From: Chloroflexota bacterium | GTDB lineage: Bacteria > Chloroflexota > Dehalococcoidia > SM23-28-2 > HRBIN24 | NCBI GenBank assembly: GCA_030550295.1 | Contig: JAUQPQ010000003.1 | Span: 1-56,525, forward strand | Length of the DNA stretch: 56,525 nt | Direction of reading: 5' to 3' | In this document: positions 48,974 to 56,507 of the stretch, piece after piece | Position numbering within the stretch: position 1 is the stretch's first letter | Layout: every line of letters begins with the position of its first letter | Notes under the pieces: generated by a model | Seen by the model: only the letters and a program-made list of their open reading frames with translations | Told to the model about the DNA's origin: nothing | The model's database searches: none | Position numbers and translations under genes: made by a program

Positions 48974-49013
48974 GACAATTCACGCATCGTTAATGGTAGA
49001 AACCACAAGCTCC

Positions 49014-49042
49014 TTGACAAGGCGCGGGGGGCTAAGTATAAT
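49014..49042 (+). promoter_or_regulatory. Consensus sigma70 promoter of the 29-codon ORF and zinc-ribbon gene
   Basis: TTGACA (49014-49019), a 17-base spacer and TATAAT (49037-49042): a perfect match to the consensus, the best in the window. The expected transcript start is at or next to the ATG at 49051. Confidence 0.8.
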
Positions 49043-49050
49043 GTGCCGTG

Positions 49051-49140
49051 ATGGTGAAATATGTAACAAAGCCGAAACGTGGAGGGTGTTGTAGCGCTTG
49101 TGGTCGAAGGGATATCTATTTATGGAGGTGGTGGAGATGA
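49051..49140 (+). CDS. Leaderless 29-codon ORF upstream of the zinc-ribbon gene
   Basis: ATG 49051 lies 8 bases after a perfect TATAAT, so it would be the first codon of the mRNA. The product starts MVKYVTKPKRGGCC, continues SACGRR (three Cys in CCSAC) and ends YLWRWWR with three Trp. Its TGA overlaps the ATG of the next gene (ATGA, 49137-49140), and its last codons contain that gene's SD. It could be a translated micropeptide, a leader peptide coupling translation, or chance. No homologue is known to me. Confidence 0.4.
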   Translation: MVKYVTKPKRGGCCSACGRRDIYLWRWWR

Positions 49141-49418
49141 GTGGGGCCTTGTTAGAGGAGGGAGCCGAGGCCCTGCCAGGTGAGCGGCAGTGTCGGCACC
49201 ACTGGGTCATTGCTACCCCCAATGGGACGATGAGCGTTGGGCGGTGTCGGCGCTGTGGGGCAGTACGGGAGTTCCGCAACTCTACTCCCGAGTCCTACTA
49301 CTGGGGCGAGGAGCCATCGGCAGACTCGTGGCTAAGGCCTGCTCGATCCATAGAAGGGGCTGACGAGGACTATTCTACGGCGAGCCAAAGCGGCGCCGGG
49401 ATGAGTATAGCCCTGTAA
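49137..49418 (+). CDS. Small zinc-ribbon protein of unknown function
   Basis: 93 residues from ATG 49137, with GGAGG 8 bases upstream. One putative metal site is CRHHW (about residue 19) with GRCRRCGAVREF (about 40), followed by NSTPESYYWGEEP and an acidic, unstructured tail. The C/H-W...NG...G-x-C-x-x-C-G-x-x-x-x-F pattern recalls small proteins I associate with Chloroflexota; I know no function. A perfect promoter suggests strong expression. Start codons further upstream (49098) are less likely. Confidence 0.7.
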   Translation: MSGALLEEGAEALPGERQCRHHWVIATPNGTMSVGRCRRCGAVREFRNSTPESYYWGEEPSADSWLRPARSIEGADEDYSTASQSGAGMSIAL

Positions 49419-49511
49419 GGGCCTCTATTAGCTGGCCTGTAGAACCTTTTTGCCCTTGGTTACTACCGCTAACAGAATCGTCGCCTCCGCTTAGCACGGT
49501 GGTGGCGGCGG

Positions 49512-49517
49512 TATACT
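49512..49517 (+). promoter_or_regulatory. Putative -10 box of pyrD
   Basis: TATACT lies 10 bases before the GTG at 49528. The best -35, TTAGCA (49491-49496), is only 15 bases away. It would give pyrD its own, nearly leaderless transcript. Confidence 0.35.
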
Positions 49518-49527
49518 AGGCCTTGAG

Positions 49528-50451
49528 GTGAACATAGCGGTAGAGATTGGGGGCCGGGGCAAAAGGGGGCTTTTGCTTTCCAACCCCGTTATGGTGGCCT
49601 CGGGCTGTTTTGGCAACGGGATTGAGTTCCGCCGCCTCTTCGATATAGACAGGCTTGGGGCTATCGTTAGTAAAGGGATTACCCTTAGGCCTCGTCAAGG
49701 CAACCCGCAGCCCCGCTTAGTGGAGACGCCGGCTGGCCTTATCAACTCCATAGGGCTCCAGAACATTGGCGTGGGGAGGGTAATTAAGGAGCTGGCACCC
49801 ATCTGGGCCACATGGCGAGTGCCGGTGGTAGCCAATATCGCTGGCGAGAGCGTCGAAGAGTACGCCTCTTTAGCGGCGCAGCTGGACGGTACGCCTGGGG
49901 TGAGCGCCCTAGAGCTAAATATCAGCTGCCCCAATGTGGAGAATGGCCTAGAATTCGCCTGTCATCCGCCCTTGGCGGCAGAGGTAACGGCAGCAGTGCG
50001 ACGTTGCACTGCCCTGCCGGTCATCGTCAAGCTCAGCCCGGTAGCACCTAACTTGGTGGCGGTAGCCCAGGCAGTGGTGGAAGCAGGAGCTGACGCCCTC
50101 ACCATCGCCAATACGTACCCTGCCTTGGCTATCGATATCTGGAGCGCTCGCCCGGTGCCAAGTTTCGGTGGGGGGCTTTCGGGCCCTGCCATCAAGCCCC
50201 TGACTCTGAGGCTAGTGTCTGAGGTAGCTAGAGAGCAACTAGGAGTGCCTATCATAGGGTGTGGCGGTATCTCCACCTGGCAGGACGCTGTGGAATATCT
50301 GATGGCCGGGGCCAGTGCTGTGCAGGTGGGTACCATTACTTTCCGCAACCCTAGAGCACCGTTGGAAGTGTTGGAAGGGCTAGAAAGCTTCTTGCAGCAG
50401 CAGGGGATAGAAGACCTGTCCCAGATAGTTGGGGCTGCCCTAGGGTCATAA
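49528..50451 (+). CDS. pyrD: Dihydroorotate dehydrogenase, catalytic subunit (type 1B)
   Basis: 307 residues, FMN-binding TIM barrel. Blocks are VMVASGCFGNGIEF, IVSKGITLRPRQGNPQPRL, LINSIGLQNIGV, LELNISCPNVENG (with the type 1 Cys as base), IVKLSPVAPN, IANTYPALAID and IIGCGGISTWQDAVEYLMAGASAVQVGT. It oxidises dihydroorotate to orotate and needs PyrK to use NAD. It is separated from pyrK by a block of unrelated genes and may have its own promoter. pyrE and pyrF are not in the window. A small membrane protein gene follows by 3 bases. Confidence 0.95.
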   Translation: MNIAVEIGGRGKRGLLLSNPVMVASGCFGNGIEFRRLFDIDRLGAIVSKGITLRPRQGNPQPRLVETPAGLINSIGLQNIGVGRVIKELAPIWATWRVPVVANIAGESVEEYASLAAQLDGTPGVSALELNISCPNVENGLEFACHPPLAAEVTAAVRRCTALPVIVKLSPVAPNLVAVAQAVVEAGADALTIANTYPALAIDIWSARPVPSFGGGLSGPAIKPLTLRLVSEVAREQLGVPIIGCGGISTWQDAVEYLMAGASAVQVGTITFRNPRAPLEVLEGLESFLQQQGIEDLSQIVGAALGS

Positions 50452-50454
50452 AAA

Positions 50455-50706
50455 ATGAGAGTACCAGGCCAGGGAGAAGAGGAGCCATCTTTCCGATGGG
50501 CGGACATCTTTCACCTTACAAAGGCTATCTTTTCCATACTCTTCTGGCCTCTTGTGGCTTTGTTGGCGTTAATGATAGCTATAGGTGGGGTTACAGTAGC
50601 TTTCAGCGTGCACTGGGTATGGGGGGTAACGGCCATGGCCCTTATAGGTGTGGGGGTGGCGGTATGGGGATGGCTGGACGCTAACAGGCGTTCTAGAGAG
50701 CCGTGA
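50455..50706 (+). CDS. Small two-span membrane protein
   Basis: 83 residues with an acidic N-terminus (RVPGQGEEEPSFRW), two hydrophobic spans at about 27-49 and 52-73 (FWPLVALLALMIAIGGVTVAF and WGVTAMALIGVGVAVWGWL) and a basic end (DANRRSREP). No family is recognised. It starts 3 bases after pyrD, so it is probably cotranscribed with it. Confidence 0.6.
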   Translation: MRVPGQGEEEPSFRWADIFHLTKAIFSILFWPLVALLALMIAIGGVTVAFSVHWVWGVTAMALIGVGVAVWGWLDANRRSREP

Positions 50707-50734
50707 GATGCGCTTCTAGGGAGTAGGCCTTGTG

Positions 50735-50740
50735 TATACT
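50735..50740 (+). promoter_or_regulatory. Putative -10 box of the yggS-proC-yggT run
   Basis: TATACT lies 9 bases before the GTG at 50750, with GGAG between them. No good -35 is seen. Confidence 0.3.
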
Positions 50741-50749
50741 GGAGACGCC

Positions 50750-51421
50750 GTGGTAGCGACCGGAGTAGCTGAAAGGTTGGCGCTGGTAAAAGAGAGGATC
50801 GCCCGTGCTTGCCTCAGGGTAGGCAGGTCTCCCCAGGAAGTGACTATAGTAGCGGTGGGGAAAGGGTTCCCCCCTGAGGCGTTAAAAGAGGCCTGGGAGG
50901 CGGGTATACGCCACTTCGGGGAGAACCGAGTACAAGAGGCGGAGGCTAAAAGGCCGCATCTCGCCTCTCTTCCCGTAGTTTGGCATATGGTAGGACACCT
51001 CCAGCGCAATAAGGTGAAAAAGGCCCTTGCCCTTTTCCACTCCATCGACAGTGTGGACTCTTTTCCTTTGGCCCAAGAGATAAGTCGGCGGGCCCAAAGT
51101 AAGGTTCCCGTGTTGTTGGAGGTAAACGTAGCCGGCGAACCGTCCAAGTTTGGGTTCTCCCCCCAAGAGGTACTGGAGGTGGCTGAGCGGATCGCCTCTC
51201 TACCTAACTTGGACGTGCAAGGCCTTATGACGGTGGCGCCAATGGCACAGGACTCGGAGGAGGTGCGACCCGTGTTCCGACGCCTCAGAGAGCTGGCCCA
51301 TGCCCTAGGGCTGAGGGAGCTCTCCATGGGTATGAGCGATGACTTTGAGGTGGCCATAGAAGAGGGGGCCACCATGGTGCGTCTAGGAAGGGCCATCTTT
51401 GGGCCCCGCAAAGTAGGGTAG
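50750..51421 (+). CDS. yggS: YggS/PLPBP-family pyridoxal phosphate homeostasis protein
   Basis: 223 residues. GTG 50750 is preferred, 5 bases after GGAG; an in-frame GTG at 50732 overlaps the -10 box. The PLP lysine is in VTIVAVGKGFPPEAL, then GIRHFGENRVQEAEAK, WHMVGHLQRNKVK, VLLEVNVAGEPSKFGF, LMTVAPMAQDSEEVRPVF and LSMGMSDDFEVAIEEGATMVRLGRAIFG. The family buffers PLP and affects amino acid pools. It stands before proC, the usual order. Confidence 0.93.
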   Translation: MVATGVAERLALVKERIARACLRVGRSPQEVTIVAVGKGFPPEALKEAWEAGIRHFGENRVQEAEAKRPHLASLPVVWHMVGHLQRNKVKKALALFHSIDSVDSFPLAQEISRRAQSKVPVLLEVNVAGEPSKFGFSPQEVLEVAERIASLPNLDVQGLMTVAPMAQDSEEVRPVFRRLRELAHALGLRELSMGMSDDFEVAIEEGATMVRLGRAIFGPRKVG

Positions 51422-51426
51422 TAAAG

Positions 51427-52245
51427 ATGAAGGTGGCCATAATAGGCGGTGGAGTTATGGGGGAGGCCCTTGTGGCCTCGGTGCTACGCCGGGGCCTCGT
51501 TTCCCCAGCAGAATTGACGGTATGTGAAATCGTGGCCCAGAAGCGGGAACACCTGGCCGCTACTTACGGTGTAAAAGTAGGCCATGACGCCGCTGAGGCC
51601 GTTAGGGGGGCCGACGTGGTGGTGCTCGCCGTCAAGCCCCAAGAGTTCCCTACTGTGGCTGCATCCCTGAAGGGGCAGCTGCAGCCAAAACAGGCGGTGC
51701 TATCCATCATGGCTGGCGTCAAGCTGGCAACCATAAAGGGCTCCATTGGCTACAGCCGTGTGGTCAGGGCGATGCCTAACACCCCTGCCCGCATAGGCGC
51801 TGGCGTCACCGTTTGGGTTGCTGCGCCCGAGGTGGAAACTCCTCAGAAGGAGATGGTGCGAAATATCCTGGGTTGCCTTGGGGCGGAAGTGGAGGCCCCT
51901 GAAGAGAAACTGGTGGATATGGCGACAGCTGTAAGTGGCAGTGGACCCGGATTCATCTTTCTACTCATGGAAGCATTAGTGGATGGGGCCGTCCACATAG
52001 GGATGCCCCGTCCCATGGCTACTGCCCTGGCCATCCATACCTTTTTGGGCAGCGCCCTCTACGCCCAAAAGGCGGATGCCTCTTTGGCGGAACTGCGAGG
52101 CCAAGTGGTTTCTCCAGGGGGGACTACATCAGCTGGGCTATTGGCCCTAGAAAAAGCGGGAGTAAGGGCAGCCATCATAGAAGCAGTGGCCCACGCCTAC
52201 CGTCGTGCCCTGGAACTGGGAGGGGAGCAGCCATTGGGGTCCTAG
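51427..52245 (+). CDS. proC: Pyrroline-5-carboxylate reductase
   Basis: 272 residues. The NAD(P) site is VAIIGGGVMGEALVASVL, with VVLAVKPQEF, VVRAMPNTPARIGAGVT, the substrate loop TAVSGSGPGFIFLLMEAL and the C-terminal SPGGTTSAGLLALEKAGVR. It makes proline from pyrroline-5-carboxylate. It begins 5 bases after yggS and is followed by yggT, which may overlap its end. Confidence 0.95.
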   Translation: MKVAIIGGGVMGEALVASVLRRGLVSPAELTVCEIVAQKREHLAATYGVKVGHDAAEAVRGADVVVLAVKPQEFPTVAASLKGQLQPKQAVLSIMAGVKLATIKGSIGYSRVVRAMPNTPARIGAGVTVWVAAPEVETPQKEMVRNILGCLGAEVEAPEEKLVDMATAVSGSGPGFIFLLMEALVDGAVHIGMPRPMATALAIHTFLGSALYAQKADASLAELRGQVVSPGGTTSAGLLALEKAGVRAAIIEAVAHAYRRALELGGEQPLGS

Positions 52246-52262
52246 TAGCTATTATCCAGGGT

Positions 52263-52487
52263 GTGGCCCAAGCCCTTACCTTGGCCATCGTTCTCAGGGC
52301 CCTGATCTCATGGTTCCCCTTAGATCCCCGCAACCCTGTGGTGACCTTCTTACATGACATCACCGAGCCCATTCTGGCCCCAATAAGGCAGGTAGTGCCC
52401 CGCCTAGGGATGCTGGACCTATCTCCGCTGGTGGCCATTATCCTTATTCAGGTGGTAGCCAACTTAGCGATAAGGGCCCTAATATGA
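52263..52487 (+). CDS. yggT: YggT-family membrane protein
   Basis: 74 residues from GTG 52263, with two hydrophobic spans and the family marks VLRALISWFPLDPRNPVVTFLHDITEPILAPIRQVVP and a C-terminal IILIQVVAN. The N-terminal span is short from this start. The frame continues upstream (GVLVAIIQ), and an ATT at 52233, about 7 bases after an AGGGGAG tract, would give a normal-length first span and overlap proC by 13 bases. No ATG, GTG or TTG is available there. The function is thought to be in osmotic or cell-envelope maintenance. Confidence 0.8.
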   Translation: MAQALTLAIVLRALISWFPLDPRNPVVTFLHDITEPILAPIRQVVPRLGMLDLSPLVAIILIQVVANLAIRALI

Positions 52488-52516
52488 TTGCCCCCGCAGG
52501 CCCAACATGTTATCAT
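52488..52516 (+). promoter_or_regulatory. Promoter of recA
   Basis: TTGCCC (52488-52493), a 17-base spacer and TATCAT (52511-52516). Initiation near 52523 would leave about 28 bases before ATG 52551, with GGGAGAAGGTGAG as ribosome site. I see no LexA-type box. Confidence 0.5.
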
Positions 52517-52550
52517 GCCCTTGCCGGTAAGGGAGAAGGTGAGTGAGCTT

Positions 52551-53600
52551 ATGCCTCAGCAAGAGAGGTTGCGTGCTCTAGAGCTGGCCATCGGCCAGAT
52601 TGAGAAAGAGTTTGGGAAGGGGGCCATTATGCGCCTGGGGGAGGCGGGGGCCAAGTTAGCTGTAGAGGCCATCCCCACGGGATCACTGGCTCTAGACCTC
52701 GCTTTAGGAGTAGGGGGGATACCACGGGGCAGGATAACGGAGATCTTCGGCCCTGAGATGTCGGGCAAGTCGACGTTGGCCCTCAGCGTAGTGGCCCAGG
52801 CCCAGAAAGCAGGTGGCATCGCCGCTTTTATCGATGCTGAGCATGCCCTGGACCCCAACTTTGCTGCTGCCATGGGCATTAAGGTAGAAGACCTCCTAGT
52901 ATCTCAGCCCGACACCGGGGAGCAGGCGTTAGAGATAGCCGAGGCGTTGGTCAGGTCCAACGCCGTAGATGTCATAGTGGTCGATTCGGTGGCTGCCCTC
53001 GTCCCTAAAGCGGAACTGGAGGGGGAGATGGGGGAGTCGATGCCTGGGCTTCAGGCTCGTCTCATGTCCCAGGCCTTGCGCAAGCTGACGGCGACCATCG
53101 CTCGCACCCGTACCGCGGTCATCTTCATAAACCAGCTACGTGAGAAAATAGGCGTAATCTTCGGCAGCCCAGAGGTGACCCCTGGTGGACGGGCCCTGAA
53201 GTTCTACGCCTCTGTACGCATCGATTTGCGACGTGTGGAGGCCATAAAGGTGGGCAACGAGATCATCGGCAACAGGGTAAGGGCGAAGGTGGTCAAAAAC
53301 AAGGTGGCCCCTCCCTTCCGAACGGCCGAGTTCGAGATCATATTCCAGGGGCCCAAAGTGGGCATAAGCTGGGAGAGCGATATCCTAGACCTGGGCACCG
53401 CTCTAGGCCTCATCCGCAAACAGGGGGCCTTCTACTCCTACGGGGAGATCCGCCTGGGGCAGGGAAGGGAACAGGCCAAAGAATACCTGCGCCAAAATCC
53501 TCAGTTGGCCCAAGGCTTGGAGCAACAAATCCGACAAAAGGCCTCTGAAGCGTTGCCCGTGCTCACCTTTGCCCCCGCCCCAGAGGCGGAGCCAATATAG
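52551..53600 (+). CDS. recA: Recombinase RecA
   Basis: 349 residues from ATG 52551 (MPQQERLRALELAIGQIEKEFGKGAIMRLGE), normal RecA length; the frame is open from 52488 but that part lies within the promoter. Walker A is GPEMSGKSTLAL, Walker B VIVVDSVAALVPK, loop 1 EGEMGESMPGLQARLMSQ, and FINQLREKIGVIFGSPEVTPGG gives loop 2. It drives homologous recombination and repair. The Met in GPEMSGKS replaces the usual Ser. No recX follows. The iron exporter gene starts 45 bases downstream. Confidence 0.96.
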   Translation: MPQQERLRALELAIGQIEKEFGKGAIMRLGEAGAKLAVEAIPTGSLALDLALGVGGIPRGRITEIFGPEMSGKSTLALSVVAQAQKAGGIAAFIDAEHALDPNFAAAMGIKVEDLLVSQPDTGEQALEIAEALVRSNAVDVIVVDSVAALVPKAELEGEMGESMPGLQARLMSQALRKLTATIARTRTAVIFINQLREKIGVIFGSPEVTPGGRALKFYASVRIDLRRVEAIKVGNEIIGNRVRAKVVKNKVAPPFRTAEFEIIFQGPKVGISWESDILDLGTALGLIRKQGAFYSYGEIRLGQGREQAKEYLRQNPQLAQGLEQQIRQKASEALPVLTFAPAPEAEPI

Positions 53601-53635
53601 ACCCGGGCCGGAGCCTTTTTTAAAATCATTCTAAA
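53598..53635 (+). promoter_or_regulatory. Promoter of the erythrin-VIT gene with overlapping palindrome
   Basis: TAGACC (53598-53603) and TAAAAT (53621-53626) are 17 bases apart. TTTAAAATCATTCTAAA (53619-53635) is a 17-base dyad centred on 53627 with 14 of 16 symmetric positions matching. It covers the -10 and could be a metal-repressor site. Confidence 0.5.
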
Positions 53636-53644
53636 GAAGCTGCC

Positions 53645-54820
53645 ATGGATAGAACCCAGCGAAACCTGTGGATCGCTTTTCTGGGCGAGGCTAAGGCCAA
53701 CCGCATGTATCTGGCCTATGCCCTCAAGGCGCTGGAAGAGGGGCATCCGGAGGTAGCAGCCGCCTTTATGGAGGCTGCCGGCGCAGAGACGATACACGCC
53801 CTTAGCCACTTGCGGGCCTTAGGGGAAATAGGCTCCACTCTAGAGAACCTCGTGGCTGTTACTGAAGGCGAGGCCTATGAGATGGAGATCATGTACCCCA
53901 AGTTCATATCCGAGGCGGAGGCTGATGGCCGGCCCGACGCTGCTGCCAGCTTTCGTCTGGCCTTAGAGGGGGAGCGGGAGCACTTGCGACGCTTTCAGGT
54001 TGCCCTTAGGCTTTTGGAGGAGAAAACGGGCCAAAAAGCCCCCCGCATCTCTCCCCCTTCGCCCCACACCGCGCCTGCCGCCGAGACCGTCCCTCCCAAG
54101 GTAATCCCTCATAGTGAAGGGGCAATCAAGGAGGTGCACAGCGAAAAATCGCGCATCGCTGCCCTCACCCGTCTGCGGGAGGTGGTGTTTGGAGCCCAAG
54201 ACGGACTGGTTACGGCCGCCACAGTAGCACCTGCCGTGGCAGCCGCTACCGAGTCTCAGGCCACCGTCTTGCTGGCAGGCCTGGCCGCCATCCTTGGGGG
54301 AACCCTGTCCATGAGCGCAGGCAGCTTTCTGGGCTCTAGGGCGGAGCGCCAGGTGCAAGAGTCTGAGCTGGCCCGGGAGGCATGGGAAATAGAGCACAAG
54401 CCAGAAGAGGAGATGGCGGAGCTAGTAGAGATCTACCGCCTGGAAGGCTTCTCCCTGGACGAGGCCAGGCAGATGGCCGAACGGGTGGCTGCCGACAAGG
54501 CCTTGTGGCTTAAGACGATGGCCGAGAAGGAGCTAGGTATCAGCCCCGAGGTGATGCCAGAGCCCACCAAAGATGCCCTAGTCATGGGGATCTCGTACCT
54601 CTTAGGTGGGATCATGCCCCTTATAGCCTTCTTCTTCGGGGCGGAAGGGCCGTCTATCGTCGCCTCCATCCTCACGGCCGCCGCTGTCCTTTTCCTCGTG
54701 GGGGCAGTGAAGGGGAGACTGGTGCGCCGGAACCCCATCATCGCAGGCGCTGAGGTGATGGCCATAGGGGGAGGCGTGGCCACCATCGCCTACTCCCTGG
54801 GGCGCATAGCCCCCGTTTAG
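53645..54820 (+). CDS. Erythrin-VIT1 fusion membrane protein, MbfA-like iron exporter
   Basis: 391 residues. An N-terminal ferritin-like domain (1-135) has diiron ligands in FLGEAKANRMY, EAAGAETIHAL, EGEAYEMEIMYP and LEGEREHLRRF. A proline-rich linker (about 136-165) leads to a CCC1/VIT domain with REVVFGAQDGLVTAATVAPAV, GGTLSMSAGSFLGSRAE, a cytoplasmic EIEHKPEEEMAELVEIYR metal helix and ISYLLGGIMPLIAFF. The same architecture in Bradyrhizobium and Agrobacterium MbfA exports iron and guards against peroxide. A near-palindrome covers its -10 box. Confidence 0.9.
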   Translation: MDRTQRNLWIAFLGEAKANRMYLAYALKALEEGHPEVAAAFMEAAGAETIHALSHLRALGEIGSTLENLVAVTEGEAYEMEIMYPKFISEAEADGRPDAAASFRLALEGEREHLRRFQVALRLLEEKTGQKAPRISPPSPHTAPAAETVPPKVIPHSEGAIKEVHSEKSRIAALTRLREVVFGAQDGLVTAATVAPAVAAATESQATVLLAGLAAILGGTLSMSAGSFLGSRAERQVQESELAREAWEIEHKPEEEMAELVEIYRLEGFSLDEARQMAERVAADKALWLKTMAEKELGISPEVMPEPTKDALVMGISYLLGGIMPLIAFFFGAEGPSIVASILTAAAVLFLVGAVKGRLVRRNPIIAGAEVMAIGGGVATIAYSLGRIAPV

Positions 54821-54874
54821 GCGAAAAAATTATAAACAATTTCTATAGCTTCTCTCCTTATCCTTCGATTGCCG

Positions 54875-54903
54875 TTGACGGCCCTTTCTAGGGGCGGTAA
54901 GAT
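54875..54903 (+). promoter_or_regulatory. Promoter of rny
   Basis: TTGACG (54875-54880), a 17-base spacer and TAAGAT (54898-54903). The leader to ATG 54975 is about 65 bases. The 50 bases before it are AT-rich (AAAAAATTATAAACAATTT near 54825), a possible UP element. Confidence 0.6.
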
Positions 54904-54974
54904 GAAAAACAGGGGGCCGAACCTTAACAGGCCAGGAATATAGCAGAGCAACCGAGAAGGGAAGTGAGGTAGTT

Positions 54975-56507
54975 ATGCTTGGGACGATCATGTTGGTCAT
55001 TTTGGCCCTTCTCGGCGTAGTGGGTGGCGTATTCTTGGGCGCTTTAATTCAGTACTGGCTCACCCGGAGCAAGATGATCAGCGCCCAGCAGACTGCTGCC
55101 CGTATCCTTACCGAGGCCGAGAGGCGCCATAGGGAGATGATCATAGAGGCAAGGGAAGAGGCGGTAAGGGTAAAAACCCAGGCGGAACAGGAGCTACGGG
55201 AACGACGTGAGGAGATACAGAGGCTAGAGAGACGTCTACTACAGAAAGAAGAACACCTGGAGCAGAAGCTGGAGAACCTGGAGAGGAAAGAGCAGGCGCT
55301 AGCCCAAAAGAGCGCCGAACTGGAACAACTAAGAGCCCAAATGGCCCAACTTTACGAGGAGCGGCTCCAGGAGCTCCAGCGGGTGACTGGCCTCACCATC
55401 CAAGAGGCTAGGCAGCTCCTCCTCTCAGAGGTGGAGCGCGACATTAGGGAAGAGGCGAACCGCCGCATATACGAGGCAGAACAGCAGATAAAAGAGGAGG
55501 CCCAGGAAAGGGCACGAAAGATCCTGGTGACGGCCATGCAGCGCCTCACCAGCGACGTCGTGTCCCAGGCCACCGCCTCTGTAGTGCCCTTGCCGTCCGA
55601 AGATATAAAGGGCCGCATTATCGGCCGCGAAGGCCGCAATATTAGGGCCTTAGAACACCTAACAGGGGTGGACGTCATCATCGACGACACCCCTGACGCG
55701 GTTACCCTTTCCTCCTTTGACCCTGTGCGTAGGGAGATCGCCAGGATCGCCCTCACTAACCTTATAAGCGATGGCCGCATCCACCCTGCCCGTATTGAAG
55801 AGATGGTGGAGCGGGCGCGCAAGGAGGTAGAAGCAGCCATCTGGGAGGCAGGTCAACAGGCAGCCATAGAGGCCCATTGCCCTGGCCTCCACCCTGAGAT
55901 CATCAAGCTGCTGGGGCGCCTGAAATACCGATACTCCTATGGCCAGAACCAACTGAAGCATGCAATAGAGACGGCCCACCTGGCTGCCCTCATCGCCCAC
56001 GAGCTGGGGGCTGATGCCCAGGTAGCGCGCCTGGGAGGCCTCCTTCACGACATAGGCAAGGCTGTGGACCACGAGGTGGAGGGCACCCATGCCCGCATAG
56101 GGGCAGAGATTGCTAGCCGTTATGGTTTGCCTCCGGCGGTGGTGCACTGTATTGAGGCTCACCACGAGGAGGTGGAGCCACGCACCGTAGAAGCTATCAT
56201 CACCATCGTGGCCGATGCTCTTAGCGGCAGCCGCCCAGGGGCGAGGCGGGAGTCACTGGAACAGTATCTTAGACGGCTAGAGGCTCTGGAGAGCATGGCT
56301 TACTCCCTGCCAGGGGTGGAGAAGGCTTATGCTGTGCAGGCCGGACGGGAGATCCGCGTCATCGTCAAGCCAGAGGAGATAGACGACCTTGGCGCCGTTC
56401 GCCTAGCCAGAGAGCTAAGTCGTAAGATACAGGAGAACCTACAATACCCAGGCCAGATCAAGGTCACCGTTATCCGGGAGAAGCGGGCGGTGGAGTACGC
56501 TCGCTGA
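54975..56507 (+). CDS. rny: Ribonuclease Y
   Basis: 510 residues, full length. One N-terminal membrane anchor (about 3-28) is followed by a long coiled coil (40-205), a KH domain with IIGREGRNIRALEHLTGVDVIIDD, and an HD domain with LGGLLHDIGKAVDHE and CIEAHHEEVEP. It starts mRNA decay by endonuclease cuts at the membrane. The C-terminal IKVTVIREKRAVEYAR is standard. Only 18 bases of the window follow the stop. Confidence 0.96.
   Translation: MLGTIMLVILALLGVVGGVFLGALIQYWLTRSKMISAQQTAARILTEAERRHREMIIEAREEAVRVKTQAEQELRERREEIQRLERRLLQKEEHLEQKLENLERKEQALAQKSAELEQLRAQMAQLYEERLQELQRVTGLTIQEARQLLLSEVERDIREEANRRIYEAEQQIKEEAQERARKILVTAMQRLTSDVVSQATASVVPLPSEDIKGRIIGREGRNIRALEHLTGVDVIIDDTPDAVTLSSFDPVRREIARIALTNLISDGRIHPARIEEMVERARKEVEAAIWEAGQQAAIEAHCPGLHPEIIKLLGRLKYRYSYGQNQLKHAIETAHLAALIAHELGADAQVARLGGLLHDIGKAVDHEVEGTHARIGAEIASRYGLPPAVVHCIEAHHEEVEPRTVEAIITIVADALSGSRPGARRESLEQYLRRLEALESMAYSLPGVEKAYAVQAGREIRVIVKPEEIDDLGAVRLARELSRKIQENLQYPGQIKVTVIREKRAVEYAR

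Noticed and set aside
53601..53622. Terminator after recA (GC-rich stretch then six T)
   Set aside because: The best stem is only 3 bp (GGC/GCC); the T run is better explained as part of the palindrome over the next promoter.
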